This document shows positions 43,228 to 52,600 of a stretch of 64,000 nt of DNA, one piece after another. Positions within the stretch are counted from its first letter, which is position 1; each line of letters starts with the position of its first letter. A program made the translations under genes and the position numbers. This stretch comes from Calditrichota bacterium (lineage in GTDB: Bacteria; Calditrichota; Calditrichia; RBG-13-44-9; J042), in NCBI GenBank assembly GCA_013150955.1, contig JAADJD010000043.1, positions 110,450-174,449 of the forward strand, given 5' to 3'. The notes beneath the pieces were generated by a model. The model was given only the letters and a program-made list of their open reading frames with translations, was not told where the DNA came from and ran no database searches.

Positions 43228-44823
43228 TTAGAAGAAGATGAAAGTGATGACGATGAACAGCGGCACCAGCAACAGGATGGAGTACATCATGTACCCGAAA
43301 AAGCTGGGCATCTTGATGCCCTGTTCTTCAGCAATCGATTTGACCATAAAGTTCGGTGCGTTGCCGATGTAGGTCATGGCGCCAAAGAAAACCGCCCCTG
43401 TGCTGATGGCCTTCAGGTAAATTTCCTGATGCTCGATGAGTTTGTGCACCGCTTCAACGGGATCCATGCCCGCAAAGAATTGTCCCAGGGCGGTATTCAG
43501 GAATGTCAGGTAAGTGGGAGCATTGTCCAGAAAACTGGACAGGATACCGGTGATCCAGAAATAATGCCAGGGTTCCTTCACCGCTTCGATGATGAAGCTT
43601 AACTGGCCGTGAACACCCGCCTGCAGCATGGCCAGCGCGGGAATAATGGTCATGAAAATGCCAGCGAACAGCTTGGCCACCTCCACGATGGGAAACCAGG
43701 TGAAGTCGTTGCCCTTGCGGTATTCCCAGGGGGTGACTTTCAGCGACAGGAGACCCATTAGAATCAAAAAGGCATCCCGCACCAGGCTCTGAATTTCCAT
43801 GTGCACGCCCAGAATGGTCACCTCGCCCAGGTGCACCAGTCCGCTAAACAGCACGCCGCCGATCACGCCCAGCAGGAAAATCAGATTGACCAGTCCCTTA
43901 ATTTCCATTTTGGCTTCTTCGGTACGCACGTTGTGATTGTTATTTTCGATTTCCACTTCTTCTTCCAGCACCACTTCGTCCAGTTCCCTGGGGATTTCGA
44001 AATGGTGTTTCTTCAGGTGCAATTTTTTGTGCCAGCCTTCCTTGCGGAACATGTACGTATCGAACAGGAAGAACATCAGCAGCAACGCTCCGGAAAGCAG
44101 GGCCATTTCGGTAAAAATGTTGAATGTCCAGAAGAACGGCACCCCGTGCAGAAAGCCCAGAAACAACGGTGGATCGCCCAGTGGGGTCAGAGAGCCGCCA
44201 ATGTTGCTCACCAGAAAGATGAAGAAGATGATCAAATGCACTTTGGATTTGCGGTATTTGTTCATGCGGATGATGGGACGAATCAACACCATGGAAGCGC
44301 CGGTGGTACCAATCCAGGAGGCCAGAAAGGTACCAATTAATAACAGCACCAGATTGGCCAGTGGGGTTCCCACCGGAGCGCCCGAAATGAGAATCCCTCC
44401 GGCCACCGTAAACAACGACCAGAGGAGAATAATGAATGGAATGTAGTCCTTAAAATAAATGTGTAAAATTTCGTGAACGGCTTCTCCCTGGTAGGCAATC
44501 AGGAAGGGAATGGCAAACAACAAGGCCCAGAAGAGCGATACCTTACCAAAGTGATGGTGCCAGAATTTCGGAGCAACCAGGGGAAAAATCGCGATGGATA
44601 GTAGAATGCCCACAAAAGGGAGGACACTCCACAGGGGCAATTCGGCGCCCAGAGAACTGGCTTCTTCGCCTTCGGATTCACCCCCTTTGGGTGAAGGGGA
44701 CAGGGCAAGCGACGAGGCGTTATCACCAGGAGTGAACGCCCAGATCGTGGTTGTGGCCAGCGGCATCAACAGGAGAGAGACCACCAGCACCAGCAGCGCA
44801 ACCGATTTATACGTCCGTTTCAT
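43228..44823 (-). CDS. Sodium:proton antiporter / ion transporter superfamily membrane protein
   Basis: About 531 residues with a short lead (first hydrophobic helix ~7-28) and a charged linker, then ten or more membrane helices. It belongs to the ArsB/NhaD/CitMHS ion-transporter group; signatures include LASWIGTTGASMVLIRPIIR, FFIFLVSNIGGSLTPLGDPP, FLDNAPTYLTFLNTALG and ISTGAVFFGAMTYIGNAPNF, the last two being typical of a Na+/H+ antiporter subfamily. A charged loop (~280-315) includes EEEVEIENNNHNVRTEE. Transport of Na+/H+ is the best guess; arsenite or dicarboxylate remain possible. ATG 44823 is preferred over 44862 because AAGAGGTT lies 5-12 bases upstream. The linker just after the signal contains SPSPKGGESEGEE, a palindromic DNA repeat discussed in the findings. 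Confidence 0.83.
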   Translation of the reverse strand: MKRTYKSVALLVLVVSLLLMPLATTTIWAFTPGDNASSLALSPSPKGGESEGEEASSLGAELPLWSVLPFVGILLSIAIFPLVAPKFWHHHFGKVSLFWALLFAIPFLIAYQGEAVHEILHIYFKDYIPFIILLWSLFTVAGGILISGAPVGTPLANLVLLLIGTFLASWIGTTGASMVLIRPIIRMNKYRKSKVHLIIFFIFLVSNIGGSLTPLGDPPLFLGFLHGVPFFWTFNIFTEMALLSGALLLMFFLFDTYMFRKEGWHKKLHLKKHHFEIPRELDEVVLEEEVEIENNNHNVRTEEAKMEIKGLVNLIFLLGVIGGVLFSGLVHLGEVTILGVHMEIQSLVRDAFLILMGLLSLKVTPWEYRKGNDFTWFPIVEVAKLFAGIFMTIIPALAMLQAGVHGQLSFIIEAVKEPWHYFWITGILSSFLDNAPTYLTFLNTALGQFFAGMDPVEAVHKLIEHQEIYLKAISTGAVFFGAMTYIGNAPNFMVKSIAEEQGIKMPSFFGYMMYSILLLVPLFIVITFIFF

Positions 44824-45102
44824 ACGCAACCTCTTGAGTCTGCTTACATTTGACGGTTTCATCTGATTTAAATCACAAATTTAAAAAATCGGCTTTAAAG
44901 CTAATAAAATTAATGGGGATTTCAAAAATTTTATCAAAAAAGGTGATTGCAGGGAAGTGACCAGGCGGATGAAAAACGATGATCCACCTACCCGCCCGCC
45001 CGGAAAATGGGGGTAGAAATTTCCAGATATCGATTTAGTTTTTGCGGGGAATACGTTAAATTGTCTTCGGAATTGAACCGTTCCAAAAGAGGAGGCCAGA
45101 AT

Positions 45103-47145
45103 ATGCATCATCGTTTTGTCCAGATTCTCGGACTCTGTCTATTGCTTATCGGCGTGAGTCTTGCACAGAAACGCCCCATTCAATTTGAGGATATGTGGGC
45201 CATGGGGCGGGTATCCGATCCCCAGATTTCCCCGGATGGTCGATGGGTGGCTTATACGGTGCGGTATTACGATGTGGAAGCCAACAAGGGCAATGCCGAC
45301 ATTCACCTGGTTTCGGTGGATGGGAAAACGCATCGTCAGTTAACCTATAACCCGGCCAATGATTTTTCCCCGCGCTGGGCGCCACAGTCCGGACGACTGG
45401 CATTTCTCTCCACACGGGATGGGAAACCCCAGATTTATCTCATCGATCCGGCCGGTGGAGAAGCGGTTAAGGCCACCGATATCCCCACCGGAGTCAACAG
45501 CTTTATCTGGTCGCCGGATGAGAAGTATTTTGCTATTTCCACCCATATGTATCCGGAAGCGCGCACACCGGCAGAGTCGGCCGAAATCGAAAAGAAGAAG
45601 GCGCAGAGCAAGGCCACGGGAAAAATCATTGACGAATTGCTTTACCGCCACTGGAATCACTGGCGGGATGGAAAGTACGAGCACGTGGTGGTGGTTTCAC
45701 TGGATGGAAAGGAAGTGGTGGACATCACTCCCGGTAAATACGACACGCCTCCCATTTCCCTGGGCAGCCGGCACGACTTTGTCTGGTCGCCCGATGGGCA
45801 GCAAATTTGCTTTGTGCGCAACGCCGATCCGGTGGTGGCCATCAGCACCAACAATGACCTCTGGCTAACCCCTGCGAAAGGTGGCGAAATAACGCAGGTA
45901 ACCACCAACAAAGGAAATGACAACGGCCCCCGATTCTCCCCCAATGGTCGCTACATTGCGTATCTGTCCATGAAGCGCCCCGGTTTCGAGTCTGACCAGC
46001 AGGATCTGATAGTGTACGACTTGAAAACCGGTACCCATCGGAACCTGACGGAGACGCTGGATCGCTACGTTTCCGATTTTGTCTGGTCGCCCGATTCCCG
46101 GAAAATTTATTTTTACGCTCCCTGGCACGGTCGCCATCAGCTGTTTGAGGTGCAATTGAAAAATGGGCGAATCCGACGCCTGTTGAGTGGCCATTATATC
46201 TCGGGGATCGCCATCGATCCAAAAGGCAAGTTTCTGGTGCTGGCCCGTCAGGCGGTGAACTTCCCCACCGAACTGTATCGGTTTGACCTGAAGAAAAAAC
46301 GTTTAACCCAGCTCACCTTTACCAATAAAGACCTGCTGGCCGAACTGGAGATGAATCCTTTAGAAGATTACTGGTTCATCGGCGCGAATGATGACTCGGT
46401 GCATCTGTTGATGGTGAAACCGCCGCATTTTGATCCCGGCAAGAAGTATCCACTGCTGTCGCTGATCCACGGGGGCCCACAGGGCGCCTGGGGCGACAAT
46501 TTCCACTATCGGTGGAATGCCGAGATGTTTGCCTCGCCGGGATATGTGGTCATTATGATTAACTTTCACGGAAGCCGTGGGTACGGCCAGGAATTTTGCG
46601 ATGCAGTGACCGGTAACTGGGGCGGCTGGCCCTACGAGGACATTATGAAGGGAACCCGCTGGGCCATCGAGCAATTTGATTTTATTGATCCCGACCGGGT
46701 GGGTGCCGCCGGGGCCTCCTACGGGGGATTCATGATCAACTGGATTGCGGGACACAACGAAGACGGACTGTTCAAAGTGTTGGTGAATCACGATGGGGTA
46801 TTTGAGCAGGTCAGCATGTTTGGCGCCACCGAGGAATTGTGGTTCCCCATCTGGGAGTTTAAGGGACGCCCCTGGGATGAGGGCAGCCTTTATCAGAAAT
46901 GGAATCCGGCCAATTACGTCCAGAATTTCAAAACGCCCATGCTGGTCATTCATGGGGAACGGGACTTTCGGGTGCCCTACACGCAGGGACTGCAGGTATT
47001 TACTGCCCTGCAATTGATGGGGGTGGAATCCCGCCTGTTGTTCTTCCCGGATGAGGATCACTTTGTGCTCAAGCCGCAGAATGCCCGTTTATGGTGGAAA
47101 ACCGTGCACGATTGGCTGGCCCGGTATTTGAAGCCGGGGGAGTAG
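45103..47145 (+). CDS. S9-family secreted prolyl oligopeptidase-like peptidase
   Basis: 680-residue serine peptidase with a signal peptide (~1-21, LIGVSLAQ) and an N-terminal beta-propeller (DP..SPDGRWVAYTVRYYD, FSPRWAPQSGRLAFLSTRDG, FVWSPDGQQICFVRN, PRFSPNGRYIAYLS). A C-terminal alpha/beta hydrolase carries the triad: Ser539 in GASYGG, Asp621 in HGERDFRVP, and His653 in DEDHFV. It cleaves peptides or dipeptides from N-termini or acyl-peptides in the periplasm; the exact member (acylaminoacyl peptidase or DPP-like) cannot be fixed. ATG 45103 with GAGGAGG upstream is chosen over the longer open frame. A strong terminator follows. Confidence 0.92.
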   Translation: MHHRFVQILGLCLLLIGVSLAQKRPIQFEDMWAMGRVSDPQISPDGRWVAYTVRYYDVEANKGNADIHLVSVDGKTHRQLTYNPANDFSPRWAPQSGRLAFLSTRDGKPQIYLIDPAGGEAVKATDIPTGVNSFIWSPDEKYFAISTHMYPEARTPAESAEIEKKKAQSKATGKIIDELLYRHWNHWRDGKYEHVVVVSLDGKEVVDITPGKYDTPPISLGSRHDFVWSPDGQQICFVRNADPVVAISTNNDLWLTPAKGGEITQVTTNKGNDNGPRFSPNGRYIAYLSMKRPGFESDQQDLIVYDLKTGTHRNLTETLDRYVSDFVWSPDSRKIYFYAPWHGRHQLFEVQLKNGRIRRLLSGHYISGIAIDPKGKFLVLARQAVNFPTELYRFDLKKKRLTQLTFTNKDLLAELEMNPLEDYWFIGANDDSVHLLMVKPPHFDPGKKYPLLSLIHGGPQGAWGDNFHYRWNAEMFASPGYVVIMINFHGSRGYGQEFCDAVTGNWGGWPYEDIMKGTRWAIEQFDFIDPDRVGAAGASYGGFMINWIAGHNEDGLFKVLVNHDGVFEQVSMFGATEELWFPIWEFKGRPWDEGSLYQKWNPANYVQNFKTPMLVIHGERDFRVPYTQGLQVFTALQLMGVESRLLFFPDEDHFVLKPQNARLWWKTVHDWLARYLKPGE

Positions 47146-47167
47146 GAACGCACTTTTGAATAGTCAG

Positions 47168-47212
47168 CGCCCATTCCATTTTGGCATGTTCCCGGAGGAA
47201 TGGGCGTTTTTT
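47168..47212 (+). terminator. Terminator after the S9 peptidase gene
   Basis: CGCCCATTCC / GGAATGGGCG arms (47168-47177, 47197-47206), followed by TTTTTTAA. It sits between two convergent genes. Confidence 0.8.
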
Positions 47213-47230
47213 AACAGGCGATGGGTGGAT

Positions 47231-48142
47231 TCAGGGAGTTGAAGGGGCTGGGGGCCATGGCTTGTCCGGGAAAATGGACTGAAGTTCCTTCTGGATGATT
47301 CGTTTAGCCCGTTCATCCGGCACCGGCAGCGGCAATCGCGGTTCCCCGCCAAAGAGGCCAATCAAATCCATGGCATATTTTAATCCCCCGATACCATAGA
47401 TTTTGGTGGTCAATTCATTGATGCGCAGGATTTTCTTTTGCAACTGGCGGGCGGTGTTCCAGTCGCCGGATATGGCTGCACGATAGATACCCACACATTC
47501 AGCGGGCACGATGTTTGCCGCAGCAACGATGCCTCCCTGAACGCCCATCAGCAGGGATGGAGCCAGCGTACTGGCCGAACCGGTCAGCACCGAAAAATCG
47601 GCTGCACAGCGCTGCACCAGCTGCTGCTGAAAAATGATGTCCCCGGAGCTGTCCTTGATGCCAATAATCTGGGGATGCCGGGACAGCCGCACCACCCAAT
47701 CCACCGAAAGACTAATCCCGCTTACCGCGGGAAAATGGTACAGAATAATTGGCATCTGACTCTGCTCGGCCAGCTCCAGGTAAAACCGTTCCAGAACCGC
47801 TTCGGACATCTGGGATTTGTAGTAGTGGGGGGGTAACACCAGGGCGGCATTTGCGCCCGCCGATCGGGCGAATGTTAGAAAGTCGATCCCTTCCGCCAGA
47901 CTCTCCGGTGCACATCCAACGATGATGGTGCGAGAAGTGAGCCGGAAATGGAGTACGTGCGACACCACCTCTCGCCTTTCCCCTTCGGTGAGCAGGGGGA
48001 GTTCCCCGGTGGAGCCCAGCAGGACATAGCCCTGCAGGTCGAATTGCTCCCAGTATTGAAAATTCGGGGCGAATGCTTCCAGCGCCAGCCGCTGATCGCG
48101 AAAGGGGGTGGTCACGGGGATGAAAATGCCTTCCAGCTTCAT
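47231..48142 (-). CDS. DapA-superfamily aldolase (dihydrodipicolinate synthase/4-hydroxy-2-oxoglutarate aldolase family)
   Basis: Class I TIM-barrel pyruvate-dependent aldolase or lyase of 303 residues. Motifs: GIFIPVTTPF (~5-14), GYVLLGSTGELPLLTEGER (~38-56, G-STGE binding pyruvate), the conserved Tyr135 in ILYHFPA, and Schiff-base Lys163 in IIGIKDSSGD. The sequence QGGIVAAANIVPAECV matches the middle of the family. LGSTGE rather than GTTGE, and no nearby lysine-biosynthesis gene, suggest 4-hydroxy-2-oxoglutarate aldolase or another lyase (HOGA-like) rather than true DapA. Whether it links with the lysine-degradation pair at 2190-5335 is unknown. Divergent from nothing; an AAA gene follows upstream on the same strand 98 bp away. 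Confidence 0.85.
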   Translation of the reverse strand: MKLEGIFIPVTTPFRDQRLALEAFAPNFQYWEQFDLQGYVLLGSTGELPLLTEGERREVVSHVLHFRLTSRTIIVGCAPESLAEGIDFLTFARSAGANAALVLPPHYYKSQMSEAVLERFYLELAEQSQMPIILYHFPAVSGISLSVDWVVRLSRHPQIIGIKDSSGDIIFQQQLVQRCAADFSVLTGSASTLAPSLLMGVQGGIVAAANIVPAECVGIYRAAISGDWNTARQLQKKILRINELTTKIYGIGGLKYAMDLIGLFGGEPRLPLPVPDERAKRIIQKELQSIFPDKPWPPAPSTP

Positions 48143-48240
48143 CGTTCCCTCGAATGTTGGTTGACAGGTAAGTTGTTTACATCCCTTGCTTTTTCTGTGT
48201 TATACAGAAGGTTTATCAAAATGTGTGTGGTAAATCGGAC

Positions 48241-49380
48241 TTACAAATGTTGCCTGAGCCAGCGCTCAAAAAATATGTCCTGAAAATGGTACCGATTCCC
48301 CCGACGTTCAATGATACCCTTTTGTTGCAAGTTCGTTAGCGCTTTTTTGATTGTAGAAGGCGCTAAAATGTATTGATTATCTTTTTTAAATAAACCTTGT
48401 CCATCTTTCTTTATGAGCATTTCCAGTGTTAGCCGTTCGGAACGGTTCAGATGTTCAAAAATGAAACCAAATTCTTCGCTTTTATTATCCAGAATGTCGT
48501 TCACCGCTTGATGGATAAGCTCTTCCGGCTTTGCCCGCGGCTTGAGAACGGCCAGATTAAACACTTCATGAGCCAGCATTTGCACATAGTAAGGAATGCC
48601 ATTTGCCTGCGCGTAAATTTCTTCTCCTTGTTTTTCTGTGAACTGGGGATGGACTTTTTTCAGGTTTTGCGTTAGAAATGGCAAATAATTTTCCAGAGGA
48701 ATTTTACCCAATTCCATGCGTTTCCCGATGCGGTAAAGCGGATTCTCCGGATTTTCAAACATTGTTTCGAATAAATGGTGCTTGGAACCGCTGAAGATAT
48801 AACTAACGTGTGAATGATGCTGAATAATCGCCCGCAATTCCTTCTGAAAATTTTGTCCATTAAAATGATGGGTTTCCTGGAATTCATCGAAAAACACCGC
48901 AACCAGTTTTCCAGTTTCGGCTAATTTCTGAGGCAAATTAACGATTTGTTCGAAAATGAGCGGCATTTGTCCCGGTGTCATTTGAATTTCCACTCGGGGA
49001 TTTCCCATGGCGTCCACCGTGATGATCGGTACAATGCCGGTGAGGAATGTTTTAAAATGTCGGATTAATTTTTCCAGGGTTAAACCCGCATTTTTTCCGT
49101 ATTCATCCGCCAGGCGTAACAAAAATTTCTCTTTGCTGGTTATTGTGTAAAAATCAACGATTAAGGCGGAAAAATCTTTATGTTTCAAGCTCAAATCTAT
49201 AAACGTTTGAAGAACCAGCGAAGTTTTACCATAACGTCTGGGGGAATACAAGATAATATTGGTGTGTTGTTCTATTTCTCTGGCGATTTCCTGGCGTTCT
49301 TTTTCCCGATTTACAAAATATTTACCTGTTACGACCTTACCATAAAGAAACGGATTTTCAATATTTGTTTTGCGGCTCAT
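48241..49380 (-). CDS. AAA+ ATPase of the archaeal-ATPase (AAA_34-like) type
   Basis: 379-residue stand-alone P-loop ATPase. Walker A SPRRYGKTS (~46-54), Walker B VAVFFDEFQE (~160-169), sensor-like YIFSGSKHHLFETMF region, and a C-terminal winged-helix part (ILAPSTIKKALTNLQQKGII then YHFQDIFFERWLR). Such proteins are common in Archaea and some bacteria; their role is unknown, sometimes associated with mobile or defence loci. ATG 49380 is the first Met that begins the conserved NPFLYGKVV segment; the open frame extends upstream through palindromic DNA. Base composition is AT-richer than its neighbours by eye, hinting at transfer. No partner nuclease is adjacent. Confidence 0.82.
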   Translation of the reverse strand: MSRKTNIENPFLYGKVVTGKYFVNREKERQEIAREIEQHTNIILYSPRRYGKTSLVLQTFIDLSLKHKDFSALIVDFYTITSKEKFLLRLADEYGKNAGLTLEKLIRHFKTFLTGIVPIITVDAMGNPRVEIQMTPGQMPLIFEQIVNLPQKLAETGKLVAVFFDEFQETHHFNGQNFQKELRAIIQHHSHVSYIFSGSKHHLFETMFENPENPLYRIGKRMELGKIPLENYLPFLTQNLKKVHPQFTEKQGEEIYAQANGIPYYVQMLAHEVFNLAVLKPRAKPEELIHQAVNDILDNKSEEFGFIFEHLNRSERLTLEMLIKKDGQGLFKKDNQYILAPSTIKKALTNLQQKGIIERRGNRYHFQDIFFERWLRQHL

Positions 49381-49435
49381 GGGATAGCACCCATTTGAAA
49401 GTCTTGTTGTGAAACGACAGGAGAATATAAGCATT

Positions 49436-49490
49436 TCACCAGATGGTGCCAAATATTTTTCACCAAAAGGTGTTTCACCTTTTGGTGAAA
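49436..49490. promoter_or_regulatory. Cluster of CACC-N4-GGTG palindromes upstream of the AAA gene
   Basis: Three palindromic units, CACCAGATGGTG (~49438), CACCAAAAGGTG (49461-49472) and CACCTTTTGGTG (49476-49487). The last two form a perfect 15-bp inverted repeat (TTTCACCAAAAGGTG with its complement) around TTT. Located 60-110 bp before the AAA start, so a regulator binding region or a strong hairpin is possible. Confidence 0.5.
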
Positions 49491-49559
49491 TGCGATTTGC
49501 GTTGCCGATGGAGTCGGGAAGGGATACCCGTTTTTCCGGGAAATTCCCCCTGTACAAAC

Positions 49560-49593
49560 CATGCGACCGGTGGGGTTTTTCACCGGCCGCATG
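49560..49593 (-). terminator. Putative hairpin terminator of the Ig-repeat protein gene
   Basis: CATGCGACCGGTG / CACCGGCCGCATG arms with one mismatch and an 8-base loop (49560-49572, 49581-49593), 22 bp beyond the stop codon on the minus strand. The T-tail is weak. Confidence 0.5.
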
Positions 49594-49614
49594 GGCGACT
49601 GGGTGATCGGGAGG

Positions 49615-52600
49615 TTACTGGGGTGGATTCTCCGTTTCTTCGGGAACATCTTCCACTGTAATGGTTGTGGTGGCCGTCGCGCGCAATCCACCGCTGTCCT
49701 TCACCACAAACTCGATGGTATAGCTGCCCTGTTGATCCTTTCCAGGAACCCATTCAAAAACGCCGGTCGTTTTGTCCAGTCGAGCGCCCGAAGGCAGATC
49801 CTTCGCCGAGAAGGTCAGTTTCCCCTGATCCTCTCGGTCGGGATCAGAAGCGGTCAGTTGAAATCGCAGGGTTTCCCCTTCTTTCACCGTTTTTTCTGTG
49901 GGGGCAGAGAGTGTGGGAGGCCGATTCACATTGTTAACTTTGATGGTAAATGTTTTGCTATCCTGCCCGCCGGCGGGATCACTCACGGTTACGGTCAGGG
50001 AATATTCGCCCGCCTGGTCGTATCCCGGTGTCCAGCTCAGGGTTGCGGTACTGGCATCGAATTGGGCCCCCGCTGGGAGATTATCCACCCGAAACGTCAG
50101 CTTGCCTGCGTCCTCTTTGTCGGGATCGCTGGCCTGGAACGTGAGGGTGAGCGTCTGGTTTTCATCGACTTCCTGATTGTCGATATCGTCCAGTGTCGGT
50201 GGCCGATTGACATGATTCACCACCAGGCGGAACGACTGACTGGCCGTCAGTCCACCGGGATCGGTCACCGTGGCAGTCAATGGATATTCTCCGGATTGCT
50301 CATAGGTCGGCTTCCAGCGAATGGTGCGTTTATCGGCATCAAATTGCGCACCTTCCGGTAAATTTTCCACCGTAACCACCAGTTTCCCCTGATCTTCCGG
50401 ATCCGGATCCGACACGGGGATGGTGAATTGCCAGTCCTGATTCTCGTCGATGGTTTGTTCCGAAATGGGCTCCATGACCGGCGGTCGATTCACATTATTG
50501 ACCACAATCTGAAACGTTTGCGAGGCGGAAAGGCCCGCTGGATCGGTCACCGTGGCGGTCAGGCTGTAGCGACCGGCCTGTTCGTAGGATGGCGTCCAGG
50601 AAAATTGACCGGTGGCCGGATCGATCGTGGCCCCCTCGGGCAATTCACGGATGCGGTATTGCAATTTGCCGCTATCTTCCTCATCGGGATCGCTGCCAAC
50701 GAGTTGCAGGGTCAGCGGTTCATTTTCATTGACGGTTTGGTCAGCGATGGGCTCCAGCGTTGGGGCCCGGTTGACGTGATTCACGGTGATGGTGACCGTT
50801 TCTTCATCGGTCAGCCCGGCAGGATCCTTGATCCCAAAGGTCACGGTGTAAGTGCCCGATTGTTCATAAGTTGGCGTCCAGGAAAAGGTTCGAGTAGCCG
50901 GATCGAACCGCGCACCCTCCGGGAGATTAGTGGCGTAAAAGGTCAGTTGACCCGCGTCTTCCTGATCGGGATCTTTCCCTTCCAGGGTGAATTCCAGCAA
51001 CTGATTCTCATCCACCTGCAGCGACCCGATGGCCGCAAGCTCCGGTGGCCGATTGACGTGCAGCACGGTGATGGTGGAACGGGTCGAATCGCTGTACTGG
51101 CCATCGCTCACGATGAAGGTAACGGTGTACGTCCCCGACTGTTCATAAGTGGGTGTCCAATCGAACCGACCGGAAGCGGGATCCAGCTGGGCGCCGGCGG
51201 GGAGATCCAGTGCGGAGAAAGTCAATTTTCCGGCATCTTCTTTATCGGGATCACTGGCCGTCAGTTGAAAGGACAGCGTCTCGTTTTCATTAACGGTTTG
51301 ATCGGCCACTGCCGCAATTTCGGGCGGTCGATTCACGTGATTCACGGTGATGGTGATGCGCTTGCGATCGGTGAGCCCGGCCGGATCGCTGACAGCAAAA
51401 GTAACATCGGGATAGGTGCCGGACTGTTCGTAGGTGGGGGTCCACCGAAAGGTCTGCGTCTGAGGATCAAACGTGGCGCCTTCTGGCAGATTCTCTGCAC
51501 TAAAGGTGAGTTTCCCCTGATCTTCTTTGTCGGGATCCTTTCCCTGGATCTGAAATTCCAGCAACTGCGCTTCGTCCACCGTTTTGTCCCCAATCTCTGC
51601 CAGCACCGGAGGCCGGTTCACATGATTTACCGTGATGGTAAACCGGGTGGTGTCGGACATCGCCCCGGCAATCATGATGGCCGTGATATTTTCATACACG
51701 CCAGATTGTTCATAGGTCGGCGTCCAGCGAAACGTGCGGGTTTCCGGATCGAAAGTGGCGCCCTCAGGTAGATTTTCCATGGCGAATGAAATTTTATCCT
51801 GATCTTCTTTATCGGGATCGGTTCCATTGAGCTCCAGGGTAAGGGTCTGGTTTTCGTCAATCACCTGATCGGCAATCGCCTCGATGGTCGGTTTACGATC
51901 CACATGGCGAACGGTAATCTTAACCGGTTCGCGATCGACACCGCCGGCACCATCGTCCAGGATAAAATCCACCACATACACGCCGGACTGTTCAAACGTG
52001 GGCGTCCAGGAAAACACCCGCGTCTCCGGATCAAAGGTTGCACCCGGTGGCAAATTCTCTGCCCGGTACCGCAGGCGCTGCTGATCCTCTTTATCCGGGT
52101 CGCTTCCTTCCGGAATGGTAAATTGGAGGGTTTTGTTTTCATCGATGGAGGTGTCGGCAATGGCGGGCAAGTCCGGCAGGCGATTGACGTGCTCCACGGT
52201 AATTTGCACGGTGTCCGCATCGCTAAGTTTGCTGGCCGTTTGTTCTTCTACCCGAAAAATGACGTTGGGATAAACGCCCGATTGTTCGTATGTGGGCGTC
52301 CAGGAAAAAATGTGGGTTTCGGGATCAAACTGGCTGCCTTCCGGAAGATTACTGGCAGAAAAAACGATGGGATCGCCATCCGGTTCTACCGCACTCACCT
52401 GGTATTGAAAGGCTTCCCCTTCTTTCAGGGTGAAGTCGGGGATGGGATTCAGCACCGGTGCGTTGTTGTGCCGCATGATAAGTGTGGCCGTATTGGCGGC
52501 CAGGTAGACATAAATGTCCTGTTTGAACACTCCGTAGCATTCGCTTTCGGTTAGGTATTGTCCGGCCAGAACGGGATTCTTCAAATCGGTTACGTTAACG

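Noticed and set aside
43228-44823. Arsenite transporter ArsB
   Set aside because: Superfamily is shared, but the DNAPTYLTF and GNAPNF motifs and lack of ars neighbours favour a cation antiporter.
50428-51771. 447-codon open frame antisense to the Ig-repeat protein
   Set aside because: Its translation is repetitive only because the sense gene is; there is no ribosome site, and sense-strand motifs are clear.
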